A DNA stretch of 11,463 nt, taken from assembly GCA_003024985.2 (NCBI GenBank), contig PXIH01S0008350.1. One strand, written 5' to 3'. The position numbers and the translations under genes were made by a program. Under the pieces are notes generated by a model, which was given only the letters and a program-made list of their open reading frames with translations, was not told the origin of the DNA and did not search any database. This document shows, in pieces, positions 1 through 9,123 of this stretch. Source of the stretch: Euperipatoides rowelli (taxonomy: Eukaryota > Onychophora > Udeonychophora > Euonychophora > Peripatopsidae). Every line of letters starts with the position of its first letter. Within the stretch, counting starts at the first letter, position 1.

Positions 1-667
1 CTTTCTTCGGCAAATTCCTCCCCAATCCTCCAAAAACTGACTTCTTTACCGGATTCCATATTATAGACTTCTCCTTATTAAACTCAGTACCAGTTTCTTG
101 AGTAAACCTCCGTAAAGTCTCCAATACCAATGGTACCATATTCTTATCCCTAACAAACACAATAATGGCATCAATATAAGCCATAACTGATAATTTATAG
201 CCTATTCTAGGAAAGCTTACACCACAATCCAAANCAATAATCTCTCTCAACAATGAATCAATATAGACACAAAACAACATAGATGAAAGTGCAGAACCCT
301 GTGCAATTCCCCTGTTCATTGGTATTTTATTCAGCACTGATTCTCACAACTTTCACAATAACTTCTTATTTGTCACATAATTAATACATCCAAGAGATAT
401 TGGCCCAAACCCAAAATATTCTATTATCTTGTCTATAAGTATCCTATGAGATACTGAGTCAAACACCTGCTTAATATCCAAGAACATAACTACTGAATCC
501 TTATATAAATTTGTCAATTCACTCATATAAGACATGCCCAGCAAAAATACTGATATAGCATCATGGATATTTCTCCCAGGAATCCCAAACTGATAAGGGC
601 ATAATACCTCCCTCAGTCTAGGCTTCACTGCTGAAAACAACAACTTAGCAAATATTTTCCCGTCATT
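1..667 (-). pseudogene. LINE (non-LTR retrotransposon) reverse transcriptase fragment, inactivated
   Basis: One minus-strand frame reads as the palm region of a non-LTR reverse transcriptase, the enzyme that copies LINE RNA at a nicked target. In order it shows DGKIFAKLL, QFGIPGRNIHDAI, the first catalytic motif VMFLDIKQVFDSVSHRIL (Asp kept), RGIAQGSALSSMLF, the catalytic box, and a downstream stretch ending ETGTEFNKEKS. Two in-frame TGA stops lie at 353-355 and 344-346. The box normally read as Y-A-D-D is AYIDA (codons 167-181), so the second Asp is lost. Similarity upstream ends with a TAA at 668-670, and nothing LINE-like is seen beyond it, which suggests 5' truncation. The frame stays open to base 1, so the 3' part lies outside the window. 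An N at 234 falls in a codon. The style resembles L1/Tx1-type enzymes, but I would not insist on the clade. I am confident it is a dead LINE relic. Confidence 0.9.
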
Positions 668-1649
668 TTACTCCTTGGATGAAACACTTTGTAGTTGTAT
701 ATCAGGAGTTACTATTCATCCTGAGAACTATTGCTAAATTCTATTGTAAATGGCCTGCTCTAGAATGTTAGCTCTCGCCACCTCCAGTCTTAGCCACATC
801 AATTTGTTCACATGGACAACCTGCCACAATAAGGATCATAATTTTAGATTGTTACTTAGCAAATAAAGTTTTCATTACTATAATTAATCATTTCATTAAA
901 TGAACATAAATCCCAGTTTATTTCCTTGCCTGTTTAATAATTTTTGAATGCCTAAAATCACTACTATTCATTCTGGTTCTTTTAATTTCTTATGTATTTA
1001 ATTATGTGTGTTTTTCTATTCATAAAATTTATTACTATAAGTTTAACAGGCAATTGTAGTAGTTTTTGTTTTATGATTTGTAATTCACTTCTGATTTTAT
1101 TGTAATGAAATTGAACCTTGTTTTATTTTTTTTATTTGACAATTTAAATGTTTGTGTCGACTATTCTGTCCTCTCTCTAGTCAGTGATTGGCCCTCCATT
1201 TTTGTGCTCCCCTTTTAATCAACCGAGTATCCATTAGTTCCAGCGATATGAAAAGGCTGTGCGTATTTTTGACCGCCTTTCACTGATAAAAGAGACTGTA
1301 CAATAGATCGCACATTTTCATTGATATGAATTTCTTTATTAATATTTTTAATATGTTTGGTTTGTTTAGTTTAGTTAGTTGTATTATGCGTGAGTCAAAC
1401 AATTTAAATAAATGTTGTTCATCTAAGACGTGGTCAGACTTACTTGCCGTTATCATTTAATAATTATTGTAATGCCATTGTCAATAAACTTTCGAATGCT
1501 CGTGAAGAAATTTCTGATTGAACATCGTAAGCATTAATTCATATTATGATTTTGACAAGAACAATATAAACATTGTCTTATCTTCAAGTAAACTCTGTTA
1601 GTGTGCCCAACTAAATTGTGTTAAAGATACAATTTATTTTGTGCTACAG
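668..1649. other. AT-rich non-coding stretch, no gene recognised
   Basis: All frames on both strands are broken by frequent stops, and no protein family, tRNA shape or repeat is recognised. It is rich in T and A runs, with a slightly more GC-balanced patch near 1170-1310. It may be intergenic or intronic. Confidence 0.5.
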
Positions 1650-1761
1650 GTCACACTTCTCTCCTCTCCTCCATTGTTTATTTGCTCTCAACCTCTGCGT
1701 GCCTTTCTGCCATCTTTACGCCGTACATTGCTTCTTGGAAAATTTTGTACAAACTCAGCAG
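1650..1761 (+). other. Possible internal exon (weak prediction)
   Basis: A T-rich run ending gtgctacag at 1649 looks like a 3' splice site, and CAG followed by gtatcg at 1761/1762 looks like a 5' splice site. They bound 112 bp that is open in one frame and pyrimidine-rich, unlike the AT-rich surroundings. The predicted peptide has no Asp or Glu, several Arg and Lys, and many Leu and Ser, somewhat like a mitochondrial targeting presequence. No ATG starts the frame, so if real it is an internal exon. A GTAAGT at about 2239 follows another short open stretch. I recognise no family, and chance is a serious alternative. Confidence 0.15.
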
Positions 1762-3255
1762 GTATCGAAGCTGGCTCAACAACACTAAATATTAAGCCAG
1801 CCCCATTGAAATGGTCCAAATATGGGGAATATTCTGTCTCTTCCAATGATGGGCAGGATTATTAAATAACAATGCAAATCCTGCGAAATTCTGCGTGATG
1901 TTTTGGTGTGTAAAAAAACTGACACCTGTCCGCATATAAAAAATAATGTAACCATTAATCTGGACCTTATTAGATCATTATCTTCTTCCAATGATATAGA
2001 CTTTGAAATCTTCAGACTTATATTGTGATATCCATCAATCCCTGTCATTTATGAAGTTGTCACTGTTATGCTGCAGAATGTAAAGATACTGTAACGTAGA
2101 AATATTTCCGTAGTCCTGCCTGTGATGGCTGATTTAAGTTAAACCCAACATCTGAGATTTTCCAATGCCAAAAGTTCAGTGGATGAGATGACCCGGCACA
2201 GTAGCACACATGAATTTCCAACATCGAGGAACCGAAGCTGTAAGTCTAGGCCTAGCAAATAAATTGCAAACTTTAAATCCTAGGTAAACTTTGATAAATA
2301 AACTGGCAAAACTGACAATTAATAGTTAATAGTTTGACCACGCAAAATTGAGTTTAATTAGTGTTTAGAAAATTTCAATTTTTTTTCAATTTCATTTAAG
2401 TTAATTTTATTTTATTTAAATCTTAAATCAAACTCTCATAATATAAATTAAATATTGAAGTAATTATTTAATTATGTCAATGTCATATACTTTAAATTTC
2501 ATTATGGTCAATATGACCATAATAAAACTAAGTATGTTTGAGTAAATCTCTTGTGACAGTGGGGTTATTTTTGGGTGCGTGCAAACGAAATGATAGATAA
2601 ATAGTCTTTTTGTCCATGCGGATATAGTTATTAATAGTCAATTGCAAACAATAATGTGTAGTGAAGGTTTTAATCAATTTTATCTTTTTGATTCTTAATG
2701 TCAGAGCGTTTATCAAATTCTTTCAATTTTATGGTATGTGAACGGGCTGCATAAGTTATATGCCAAATCCATATAACTAACGAGGTGACTTGGTTATAAC
2801 TTGTTTAGTTGTTCTTGATTTATTTGTGTTTCCAAATTTTAGTTAGGATGTACTGCACATAACATCAGAATCATTCCCAACATAGAATACTTATTAGAGC
2901 AGTTAAGTCCATTATCTTTATGCATTAAATGATAGAAATTCCCTAACAGTTTAGAATAGCTAAGAAATAAAGTACATGGTGATTAGGAAAAATAAAAATC
3001 CATCCTAAAGTAGGTACATTACATACTACTGGCAAGCCCTCCTTCTGCAAAGATAACCTTTAATTAGGTTGTTGGCGTGGTTGACCCTGGAGCGAACCGG
3101 AGTATGGCATTAACGCCACATTCACTTTAGATTTTAAATTTGGCAATAATATGACATGTAGGTACAGAATCAATAAAGTTGAAAATTTATACTTATTAAA
3201 ATTGAGTTTGTCTTTTTTTATTTCTTTATTTTATTTGAATGTTTAGTTAGGGGTG
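1762..3255. other. AT-rich non-coding stretch with a short palindrome
   Basis: No gene is recognised. Open stretches at about 1870-2024 and 2140-2270 (plus strand) have a mildly coding look, but neither has a start codon or a convincing splice acceptor. The part from 2290 to 2540 is very AT-rich. A 23-nt palindrome sits at 2501-2523. A tRNA-B-box-like word at 3089-3098 (minus) has no matching A box. Confidence 0.5.
2501..2523. repeat. Short perfect palindrome
   Basis: The arms attatggtca (2501-2510) and tgaccataat (2514-2523) are exact reverse complements around ata. In AT-rich DNA this could be chance or a dimeric binding site. No function is claimed. Confidence 0.6.
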
Positions 3256-3322
3256 TGTTTGACTGTAACCATGATTTCTTGGCCATCAGTGCAAGGTGTT
3301 GTCCAAGGGTTACAGTTAAACA
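3256..3322. repeat. Imperfect inverted repeat (foldback)
   Basis: The arms tgtttgactgtaacc (3256-3270) and ggttacagttaaaca (3308-3322) pair at 14 of 15 positions. The loop holds a second stem, cttgg (3278-3282) with ccaag (3303-3307), stacked directly on the outer stem on its right side. The whole could fold into a hairpin of about 67 nt. It could be a remnant of an inverted-repeat transposon or a transcribed hairpin. Confidence 0.6.
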
Positions 3323-3436
3323 GGAAACACAAATTCATAATGCATGTGAAAAAAGAACAGCAAGTCAGTGACTTCCTCCTGTTAAAATTGTATAAGTTCA
3401 AATTATTGTTTTAGTCAACTTTAAAGTACCAAAGAT

Positions 3437-3437
<1 letters not shown>

Positions 3438-3525
<88 letters not shown>

Positions 3526-3526
3526 N

Positions 3527-3615
<89 letters not shown>
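3438..3615. repeat. (GATA)n microsatellite
   Basis: An almost uninterrupted tetranucleotide tract of about 178 bp, roughly 44 copies, is broken only by an N at 3526. A degenerate gata precedes it at 3434. The long minus-strand reading frames here (Leu-Ser-Ile-Tyr repeats) are only the repeat translated. The true copy number may differ, since assemblies often collapse such tracts. Confidence 0.98.
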
Positions 3616-4196
3616 TACAATAATATACAAATCAATTAATGTGATAGTCATTGAATGTCACTCTCCATTTTGACAACAGGAGTAGCACACTTAAGAGAAA
3701 AACTTTCAAATAAAAAAATTATCCTAGTGTGTGTCAGATTACTCTTGCAAAAACTTTCGCCTCATTAAAAAACTGCCAAGTATGAAAACTACGAAGTTTT
3801 TTTCTGCTAGTGTGTGCCGGGCTTAATAGATGGTTGTAGATGAAGAATTGTGTTTGTTTTGTGTTTTGCAAAAAAAAATCCACATCTACAACTAATACAG
3901 TATATGACAGTTTATAAATGTGTTTTAAGGCTTCTATAATTACGGAGAAGGGAAGGGGGGGGAGCGTGTGATTCACTCTACAGCAATATTTGCTTTACAA
4001 CGTAGGTTTGGAACCTAACTCACCTTATTAGTGAGGTTTCCCTGTAATACAAAACAGCAACTCACTGTCAAACAGGAATGAACTTGTGAAGTATCAAATT
4101 ATCTTCCTAAGATATGTTCCTGTGAATGTTTGTAGTAGAACTGGTGATTGTGATTCTATGGGAAAAGGCTTTGTGGAGGATGAGATTTATCCATAT
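3616..4196. other. Non-coding stretch with a direct repeat and a foldback
   Basis: No gene is recognised. The 10-mer ctagtgtgtg occurs at 3724-3733 and 3807-3816, and between the copies aaaactttcg and cgaagtttt form a gapped inverted repeat. A separate foldback is at 3833-3892. The minus-strand frame at 3734-3976 crosses all of these and looks like no known protein. Confidence 0.5.
3833..3892. repeat. Inverted repeat (foldback)
   Basis: The arms gttgtagatg (3833-3842) and catctacaac (3883-3892) are exact reverse complements. They are separated by 40 nt that is T-rich on the left and A-rich on the right, so the loop may pair further. The hairpin would be about 60 nt. Confidence 0.6.
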
Positions 4197-4218
4197 TGTG
4201 TGTGTGTGTGTGTGTGTG
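4197..4218. repeat. (TG)11 microsatellite
   Basis: Eleven uninterrupted TG dinucleotides are followed by tatgtatg, a typical simple sequence repeat. Confidence 0.95.
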
Positions 4219-4639
4219 TATGTATGGCCTATACTAGTGCCTCCTTTTGGAAATAACTGTTTATGATTATCCACATAATGTATTCCATTCAGAAAGTATT
4301 GTGTCCAATGTATTGCTTTTCATCATCAACATATTTCTGGCTGTTCCTCTAAGTTTAATGAGGTGCATTATACCCACTGTAGTCAGTATATCAAAGTTTG
4401 GGCTAGTGGCCAAGTTCCTAACTTATATGTCTGTCAGAGGTACCAATTAATATTTCCCTGAGTTTTGAAGTTTATAATTAGTGACCTGTAATCATTTCAA
4501 TCCCTTCTCTCACTGATAGTTCTAGCAATAGGTAACTACTTGTCTGCATTTTTAAATATGGTTATTTTTTGTTCAGCTATAGTTCATTTTATAGTACTAT
4601 TTTGGCTGTAGAGATTTGGGTGAGGGAATGTTTTTAAGT
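4219..4639. other. Non-coding stretch, no gene recognised
   Basis: The plus-strand frame at 4247-4450 is 67 codons, hydrophobic, matches no family I recognise, and has no coding context. Nothing else is seen before the minisatellite. Confidence 0.5.
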
Positions 4640-4834
4640 TTACTGGACTGGGTACCTTTTCTAAAATCCAAATTGTTACTGCATACCTTTTCTAAAAATG
4701 TTAATGTTACTGTGCACCTTTTCTCAAAACCTTAATAGTGCAGTGTTCCTTTTTTTAATATCCTTACAGGTACTGCATATTTCTTCTAAAATTCTTACCA
4801 GTACTGTATATCTTTTCTAAAATCCTTACTGGTA
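4640..4834. repeat. 31-bp degenerate minisatellite, left part
   Basis: About six tandem copies of a unit close to tactgcataccttttctaa followed by aatccttacygg. Units beginning near 4677, 4770 and 4801 can each be counted as 31 bp; the others are more diverged. The array stops at the retrotransposon's 3' LTR and one more diverged unit lies beyond the 5' LTR, so the element seems to have inserted within the array. Confidence 0.8.
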
Positions 4835-5029
4835 TGTAGTGTATCTGTCAAAAGTACTTTGACAAGTAATAATACTGAGACAAACATTAATTTTATAGAT
4901 GAGATGTTATTTATTACAAGATATCTGGAATTCAAATTGGAGATGATGCAAGTACATCCATTGCCATTCAATACTTCCCTGTCTGCTAGTCTCCCCCACA
5001 GATCTTGTTCTACATGAGATACCACAACA
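4835..5029 (-). repeat. 3' LTR of the Ty3/gypsy element
   Basis: This 195-bp segment is a direct repeat of 9307-9492. On the minus strand it starts TGTTGTGG and ends in CA, the usual TG...CA LTR ends. Its 5' boundary is fixed by the adjoining polypurine tract. It carries an AATAAA polyadenylation signal at 4910-4915 and a TATA-like CTATAAAA nearby. Against the 5' LTR it has 9 extra bases in three places, including a 5-bp attaa, and about 14 substitutions by hand alignment. Confidence 0.93.
4910..4915 (-). promoter_or_regulatory. Candidate polyadenylation signal in the 3' LTR
   Basis: AATAAA on the minus strand is conserved at the same place in the 5' LTR (9371-9376 or 9375-9380). In an LTR retrotransposon the 3' copy would direct RNA cleavage. 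Confidence 0.5.
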
Positions 5030-5042
5030 CCCCCCCCCCCTT
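5030..5042 (-). promoter_or_regulatory. Polypurine tract (plus-strand primer)
   Basis: On the minus strand the run AA followed by eleven G directly abuts the TG that opens the 3' LTR, the expected place for the RNase H-resistant primer of second-strand synthesis. Five more A residues lie one base further upstream (5044-5048). Confidence 0.9.
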
Positions 5043-5285
5043 GTTTTTACTTATTTGTTCAAAAGAGAGAGTCATTGGGCACGAATGCACAAGTTCAAAC
5101 GATCGGGTGCCTTTCTGTTTCATGATGGGTTACANCTTAGTACAGACACCATCTCTTCCTTTCTATGTTCATCCTACTTGGAAATCACTTCAGCTGTGTT
5201 GGTTGTATTCATTGTGCTAGTAACTTCAGAATGACTAATTTTGGAATTACCATCTATAGCCTCATTACAATGATTTTCATACCCT

Positions 5286-6390
5286 TCATTTGCAAAAGGG
5301 GTTGTACTCTTTACATACTCTTGTCGGTAATACTGGTGTATCTAGCTCACTCACTCTGCTTTGCATTTGGTCAACATGTACACTCCTCATATGATCATTA
5401 ATCAAAACATGATATGTGCAAGAACTATGAATACCAGTTATTATACCTCTTAACCATGGTGCTTTGCCATGTGAAAATTCTCAAACCCAAACCGATTATC
5501 CAACTTTAATTTTTCCATCATGATTTAACTTTTGTTTCATTTGACCACTAGATACATTTGACACAATGTTGGGTCTTGTTAGCAATAAGCGAGTACGAGG
5601 TGATCTGCTAATAAACAATTCAGATGGGGTCACCAATGTAGTGGCATGAGGGGTGGATCTATAGTTGAATAAAAAATGAAAAATTTAGCACTGTAGGGTG
5701 GTACTATTTGCACTATCATAGTTCATTGTCTTCAAATCTAATTTAAATGTCCCTACAGATCTTTTGGTTGCTCCATTCGAAGAAGGATGATACGTCGGAA
5801 CTAAAGTATGTATAATTCCGTTTGATTTTAGAAAATGTTCAAATTCTTCCAAACACAACTGAGGACCATTATCAGAAACCAATTCTAGAAGAAGACCATA
5901 TCTAGAAAATATATTTTTCAGTTCCTCAATTGTACGATAAGAAGTTGTAGAAGAAATCCTCACCACCTCCATCCATTTAAAGTATGCATCGACACATAAG
6001 AAAATAATCATTTCCATTTTGAACAAAATCTATATGTATCCTATCCATAGGACCCTTGGGCCATATCCAAGACCGGAGTGGTGCTTTACGTGGATGATAC
6101 TGCATCATGCACAGGCTTCACAAGAATGTCCCACTTCTTCAATATTCTTATCCAGCTGGGGCCACCAAAAGTAATTTCTTGCAATGGCCTTCATTTTCAC
6201 AATGCCAGGATAGACTTCATGAAGCATTTCTAACATGTACTCACATAACTTTGTAGGTATTACAGTTCTACCTCCCCAAGTCACACATCCAGCTTTTACT
6301 GCCAACTCATTTCTTCTGGTTGAAAAAGTATGAAGCTCACTAGGGATTTCATTTGGCCATCCATACTGTACATAGTTGACAACTCAACCT
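5286..6390 (-). pseudogene. Integrase domain of the gypsy pol gene, broken
   Basis: Integrase inserts the retrotransposon DNA into the genome. The segment begins with VVNYVQYGWP and a TRRNEL stretch, followed by the N-terminal zinc finger (LHEVYPG ... HSCEACA). The second metal-binding His is replaced by Tyr (6210-6212). A frameshift near 6100 leads to WPKGPMDRIHIDF, whose Asp (6028-6030) is probably the first catalytic acid. A second frameshift and a short deletion near 6005 lead to VDAYFKW, then SDNGPQL with the second Asp (5871-5873). The third catalytic acid, 35 residues on, is Lys (5763-5765). The frame continues past a stop at 5682-5684 through FNYRSTPHATT, and past two more stops into a C-terminal DNA-binding part (PWLRGIITGIHSSCTYHVL, then HVDQMQSR). 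It ends at a TGA at 5286-5288, so the domain reaches about 400 bp beyond the longest open frame. It is inactive. Confidence 0.92.
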
Positions 6391-6484
6391 AACATTTGTT
6401 GACATCTGTATGCTTTTTAATGTCCAAACAGTAACAGGAAGATCATTAATGCATGAAGTCTTAAACTTCAGAGTCAATAGCATA

Positions 6485-7030
6485 GTTTGCATCCAAGTAA
6501 GGCATACATGATAATGCATCGGCATTCTGATGACATTCACCTTTTTTGTATTAAATATTGTAATGGTAACTCGATAGTAAAAGAGCCAATCTCTGCATAT
6601 GTGCAGCAGCAAGCACTGGAACACCTTTTTTAGGTCTGGAAATACTGAGCAAAGGTTGATGATCAGTCACCAAGGTGAAATCCCTTCCAAATAAATACTG
6701 CTGGAATTTGTGAATACCAAATATTATTGATAATGCCTCTTTTTCCACTTGTAAGTATCCAGATTCAGACTTAATTAAAGAATGGGATGCAATTGGTCTT
6801 TCCTATCCATTTTTCATAACATGAGACAAAACAATTCCAAGTCCCACAGGTGAAGCATCACATGACNACTTAAAAGGTAAATTTTGATCATAATGAACTA
6901 GAACTGCATCGGAAGTTAACACTTCCTTGCTTTTTTGAAAAGCATCTTCATGTGATTTTGTCCAATCCCATTTCTGTTTTGCAGATAACAATTTATGCAA
7001 TGGGGATAGTAAAGTAGCAGTATCTTTCAA
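6485..7030 (-). pseudogene. RNase H domain of the gypsy pol gene, broken
   Basis: RNase H degrades the RNA strand of the RNA:DNA hybrid during reverse transcription. One frame reads LLSPLHKLLSAKQKWDWTK, SCDASPVGLGIVLSH, a TAG stop at 6800-6802, then ERPIASHSLIKSESGYLQV, EKEALSIIFGIHKFQQYLFG and LVTDHQPLLS. It ends, past a TAA following YHYNI, at the linker motif NADALSCMP near 6500. The three expected acids are still present: Asp 6856-6858, Glu 6737-6739 and Asp 6662-6664. This is the best-kept catalytic site in the element, but the stops prevent a full protein. An N at 6867 lies just upstream of the first Asp. The segment from 6391 to 6484 is the poorly conserved tether to integrase. Confidence 0.92.
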
Positions 7031-7919
7031 AAAATTTTAATAACAATTTAACAATCCTAAATATGCCTTAACTCATTTATGTCTTTTGGAGACCTAGTTT
7101 TCAAAATAGCATCTACTTTCTCAGATGTAGGATGTACACCTTCTGAGTCTATATTATGGCCAAGATACTCCACACTTTTTTGCATAAACAAACATTTTCT
7201 TTATTTAGTGACACTCCATATTTACTTAATCTGAGGAAAACATCTTTTAAATTTTGTATATGCTCTTCTTCACAAGCACTTGTCACCAAAATATCATCCT
7301 GAAAGGCCACAACTCCTTTCAGACCACCAAGTATCTTGTCAATTACTGACTGAAAGATAGCTGATATGCTTGATATTCCATACAGCATTCTTATTGGCCT
7401 CATAAGACCCAGGTGTGTGTTCACCATCATCATCTCCTGTACACTATTTTCCCGTTCAATCTCTTGATAGGCTCCAGATAAGTCCAACTTAGTGTAACAC
7501 TGACCTCTGGATAGAGTAGCGAACAAATCTTGTTTTGTTGGCAAAGGATACTGGTTTACATCCATTATTGGATTTAATGTGGTTTTAAAATCGCCACACA
7601 GGCGTACCCTACCAGTTTTCTTGGGAACAATAACAATAGGAGTATCCCAACTACTGTGGTCAATCTTACGCCACATATCCAATTCAATAGATTATTCTAT
7701 TTCTTCCTTAACTGCTTTCCTTTGTGCAAACTACACTGGTCTGGCCTTAAAGAAAACAGGGTGTGAATTGTATTTTATCTTAATATCAGCTTTAAATTTT
7801 TCTATAGGCATGTTACTTTGTTTGAATAAATTTTCAAACTTTGTGAGGAGTTCTTGTACATTTGTAATTTCTTTTAATTCAAATATCTCTTTAACCAGTT
7901 TTTTTTTCAAAATAAGGAT
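7031..7919 (-). pseudogene. Reverse transcriptase domain of the gypsy pol gene, broken
   Basis: This is the DNA polymerase that copies the element's RNA. The N-terminal part (FKADIKIKYN, HPVFFKARPV) is followed by in-frame stops TAG and TAA near 7727 and 7692. A clean 177-codon stretch then runs from about 7682 to 7149: TPIVIVPKKTGRVRLCGDF, the first catalytic motif YTKLDLSGAYQEI, RMLYGISSISAIFQ, and the catalytic box VAFQDDILVTS (FQDD codons 7293-7304, both Asp kept). A one-base loss near 7185 shifts the frame into SVEYLGHNIDSEGVHPTSEK (thumb region). A further shift near 7070 leads into YLGLLNCY and the connection to RNase H. The LCGDF...LNP and FQDD wording is typical of Mag-type gypsy enzymes. 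The antisense frame at 7579-8007 is a shadow. The palm is nearly intact, but the gene is not translatable. Confidence 0.95.
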
Positions 7920-8179
7920 GTTTTATCACCACAAACTACAAATAAAGGCAATTGTTGTTTTTGATTTGCATAAACAACTTCTATTAGGGCCAATCATAAC
8001 ACTGTGATCTGCTGATCTCCATATCCTTTGAGCTTAATATTTGGCTGTTTTAATATAACATTAGGGAAATAATGTTTAAACCATACCTCACCTACAGTGG
8101 ATATGCCAGCTTCCGTGTCCAGTTCCATAACTACTGGAACATCTCCAATACTGACATGGACAGAATACTTATGTTCCAT
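7920..8179 (-). pseudogene. Aspartic protease domain of the gypsy pol gene, broken
   Basis: Retroviral-type aspartic protease, which processes the Gag-Pol polyprotein. An ATG at 8179 opens MEHKYSVHVSIGDVPVVMEL, followed by the active-site region. The usual D-T-G is D-T-E here (8111-8119), so the essential glycine is lost. A FKHYFPNVIL / IKLKGYG segment follows, and after a frame change near 7990 comes LPLFVVCGD, matching the C-terminal strand of such proteases. Family knowledge says the enzyme works as a dimer, with one D-T/S-G per subunit. The loss should abolish activity. Confidence 0.85.
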
Positions 8180-8180
8180 T

Positions 8181-9123
8181 TCACACCTTTTTGATGATAC
8201 TACAAAAAAAATCTAATTCATCATTAACATCTCCCACATCTTCAACCATTACATATTTGTTATTTTTATCAGTTTTGATTTTATCTTTATNAATTTTGCC
8301 TTTAAAATTTTTAGACATGCATACTGGTGAGATATACCCTATCTTGTTACAGTGATGACAAGTAGCATTTATATATTTGCAAACATTTGCACGGCGGCGC
8401 CCCCCGAATGAAAACATTTAATATCGGAGCTAAGCACTTTTTTGAAATTCTGATTATTGTTTTTATGGTTATCACATTTATTTGCACCATACACCTTTGA
8501 AATTTTATTAAGTTTACTACTATTACCTGTATGCACCTTGAAATCCGCAAAATCACAATAAACCAGTTCCATAGAAAAAGAAATTTCACAGGCATCCTGA
8601 AATTTTAAATAGTGTTTATTTACTAAAGGTTTGTGAATAGGTGCAACATGTAATCCACATACCAGTCTATCACGTAGTGCATCATCAAGGAAAGTAGAAA
8701 AATTACAAAAATGCGGACAATCTTTTTAATTCCACAAAATAATCAGATGTTTCCTCAACGTGTTGATTTCTTGAATAAAAGCTTAATCTTTCAGCAATTA
8801 CATTTAGAGTAGGTTTATAATAATTCTTAAGTGTCTCTATTAAAAATGTGAAAGTTTTTGTATTTGCATTTCTGGCTGCAATAGGTTACGTTCTTGGACC
8901 AATACATGACAAAAATACCAATACTTGTTTGCCATTAGCAACATTATTTGCATTAAAGAAATGTTCCATTATTTCCACATAAAGAGAAAAATCTTCAATT
9001 GACTCATTGAATTCTCCGATAAAACCCCAAAGTGAAGAACTTTGATTTATAAAACTAGGCGCACTTTGATTTACTAAATTAGGTGGATCTTGAGCTGAAA
9101 CATTTTGCGGCAAATGTATTCAT
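8181..9123 (-). pseudogene. gag of the gypsy element, broken
   Basis: Gag forms the virus-like particle around the element's RNA. The first readable part (9113-8889) includes FNESIEDFSLYVEIMEHFF, typical of the start of gypsy capsid. A TAA at 8886-8888 interrupts it, and the same frame continues through LIETLKNYYKPTLNVIAERL and SRNQHVEETSDYFVELKRLS. A frameshift in an A-run near 8707-8711 leads to TFLDDALRDRLVCGL. Towards the C-terminus a damaged first zinc knuckle lies in a frameshift at about 8400, within a G/C run. A second knuckle, CHHCNKIGYISPVC, has Tyr where the CCHC motif needs His (8334-8336). A basic Lys-rich tail follows. No ATG opens the main frame; the nearest, at 9121-9123, is one frame off, and the upstream in-frame codon is a stop. 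Confidence 0.88.

Noticed and set aside
1870-2024. Cysteine-containing open stretch (CKSC...CKKTDTC) on the plus strand
   Set aside because: No start codon, a stop directly upstream, and no splice acceptor between the stop and the stretch; no family recognised.
3089-3098. tRNA B-box-like word on the minus strand (GGTTCGCTCC), possible SINE or tRNA
   Set aside because: No A box at the right spacing and no cloverleaf pairing.
3411-3651. Open frames of Ile-Tyr-Leu-Ser repeats
   Set aside because: Translation of the GATA microsatellite.
4247-4450. 67-codon plus-strand open frame
   Set aside because: Hydrophobic, chance-length frame in AT-rich DNA with no family match or context.
7579-8007. 142-codon plus-strand open frame
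   Set aside because: It is antisense to the gypsy reverse transcriptase, which has clear family motifs on the minus strand.
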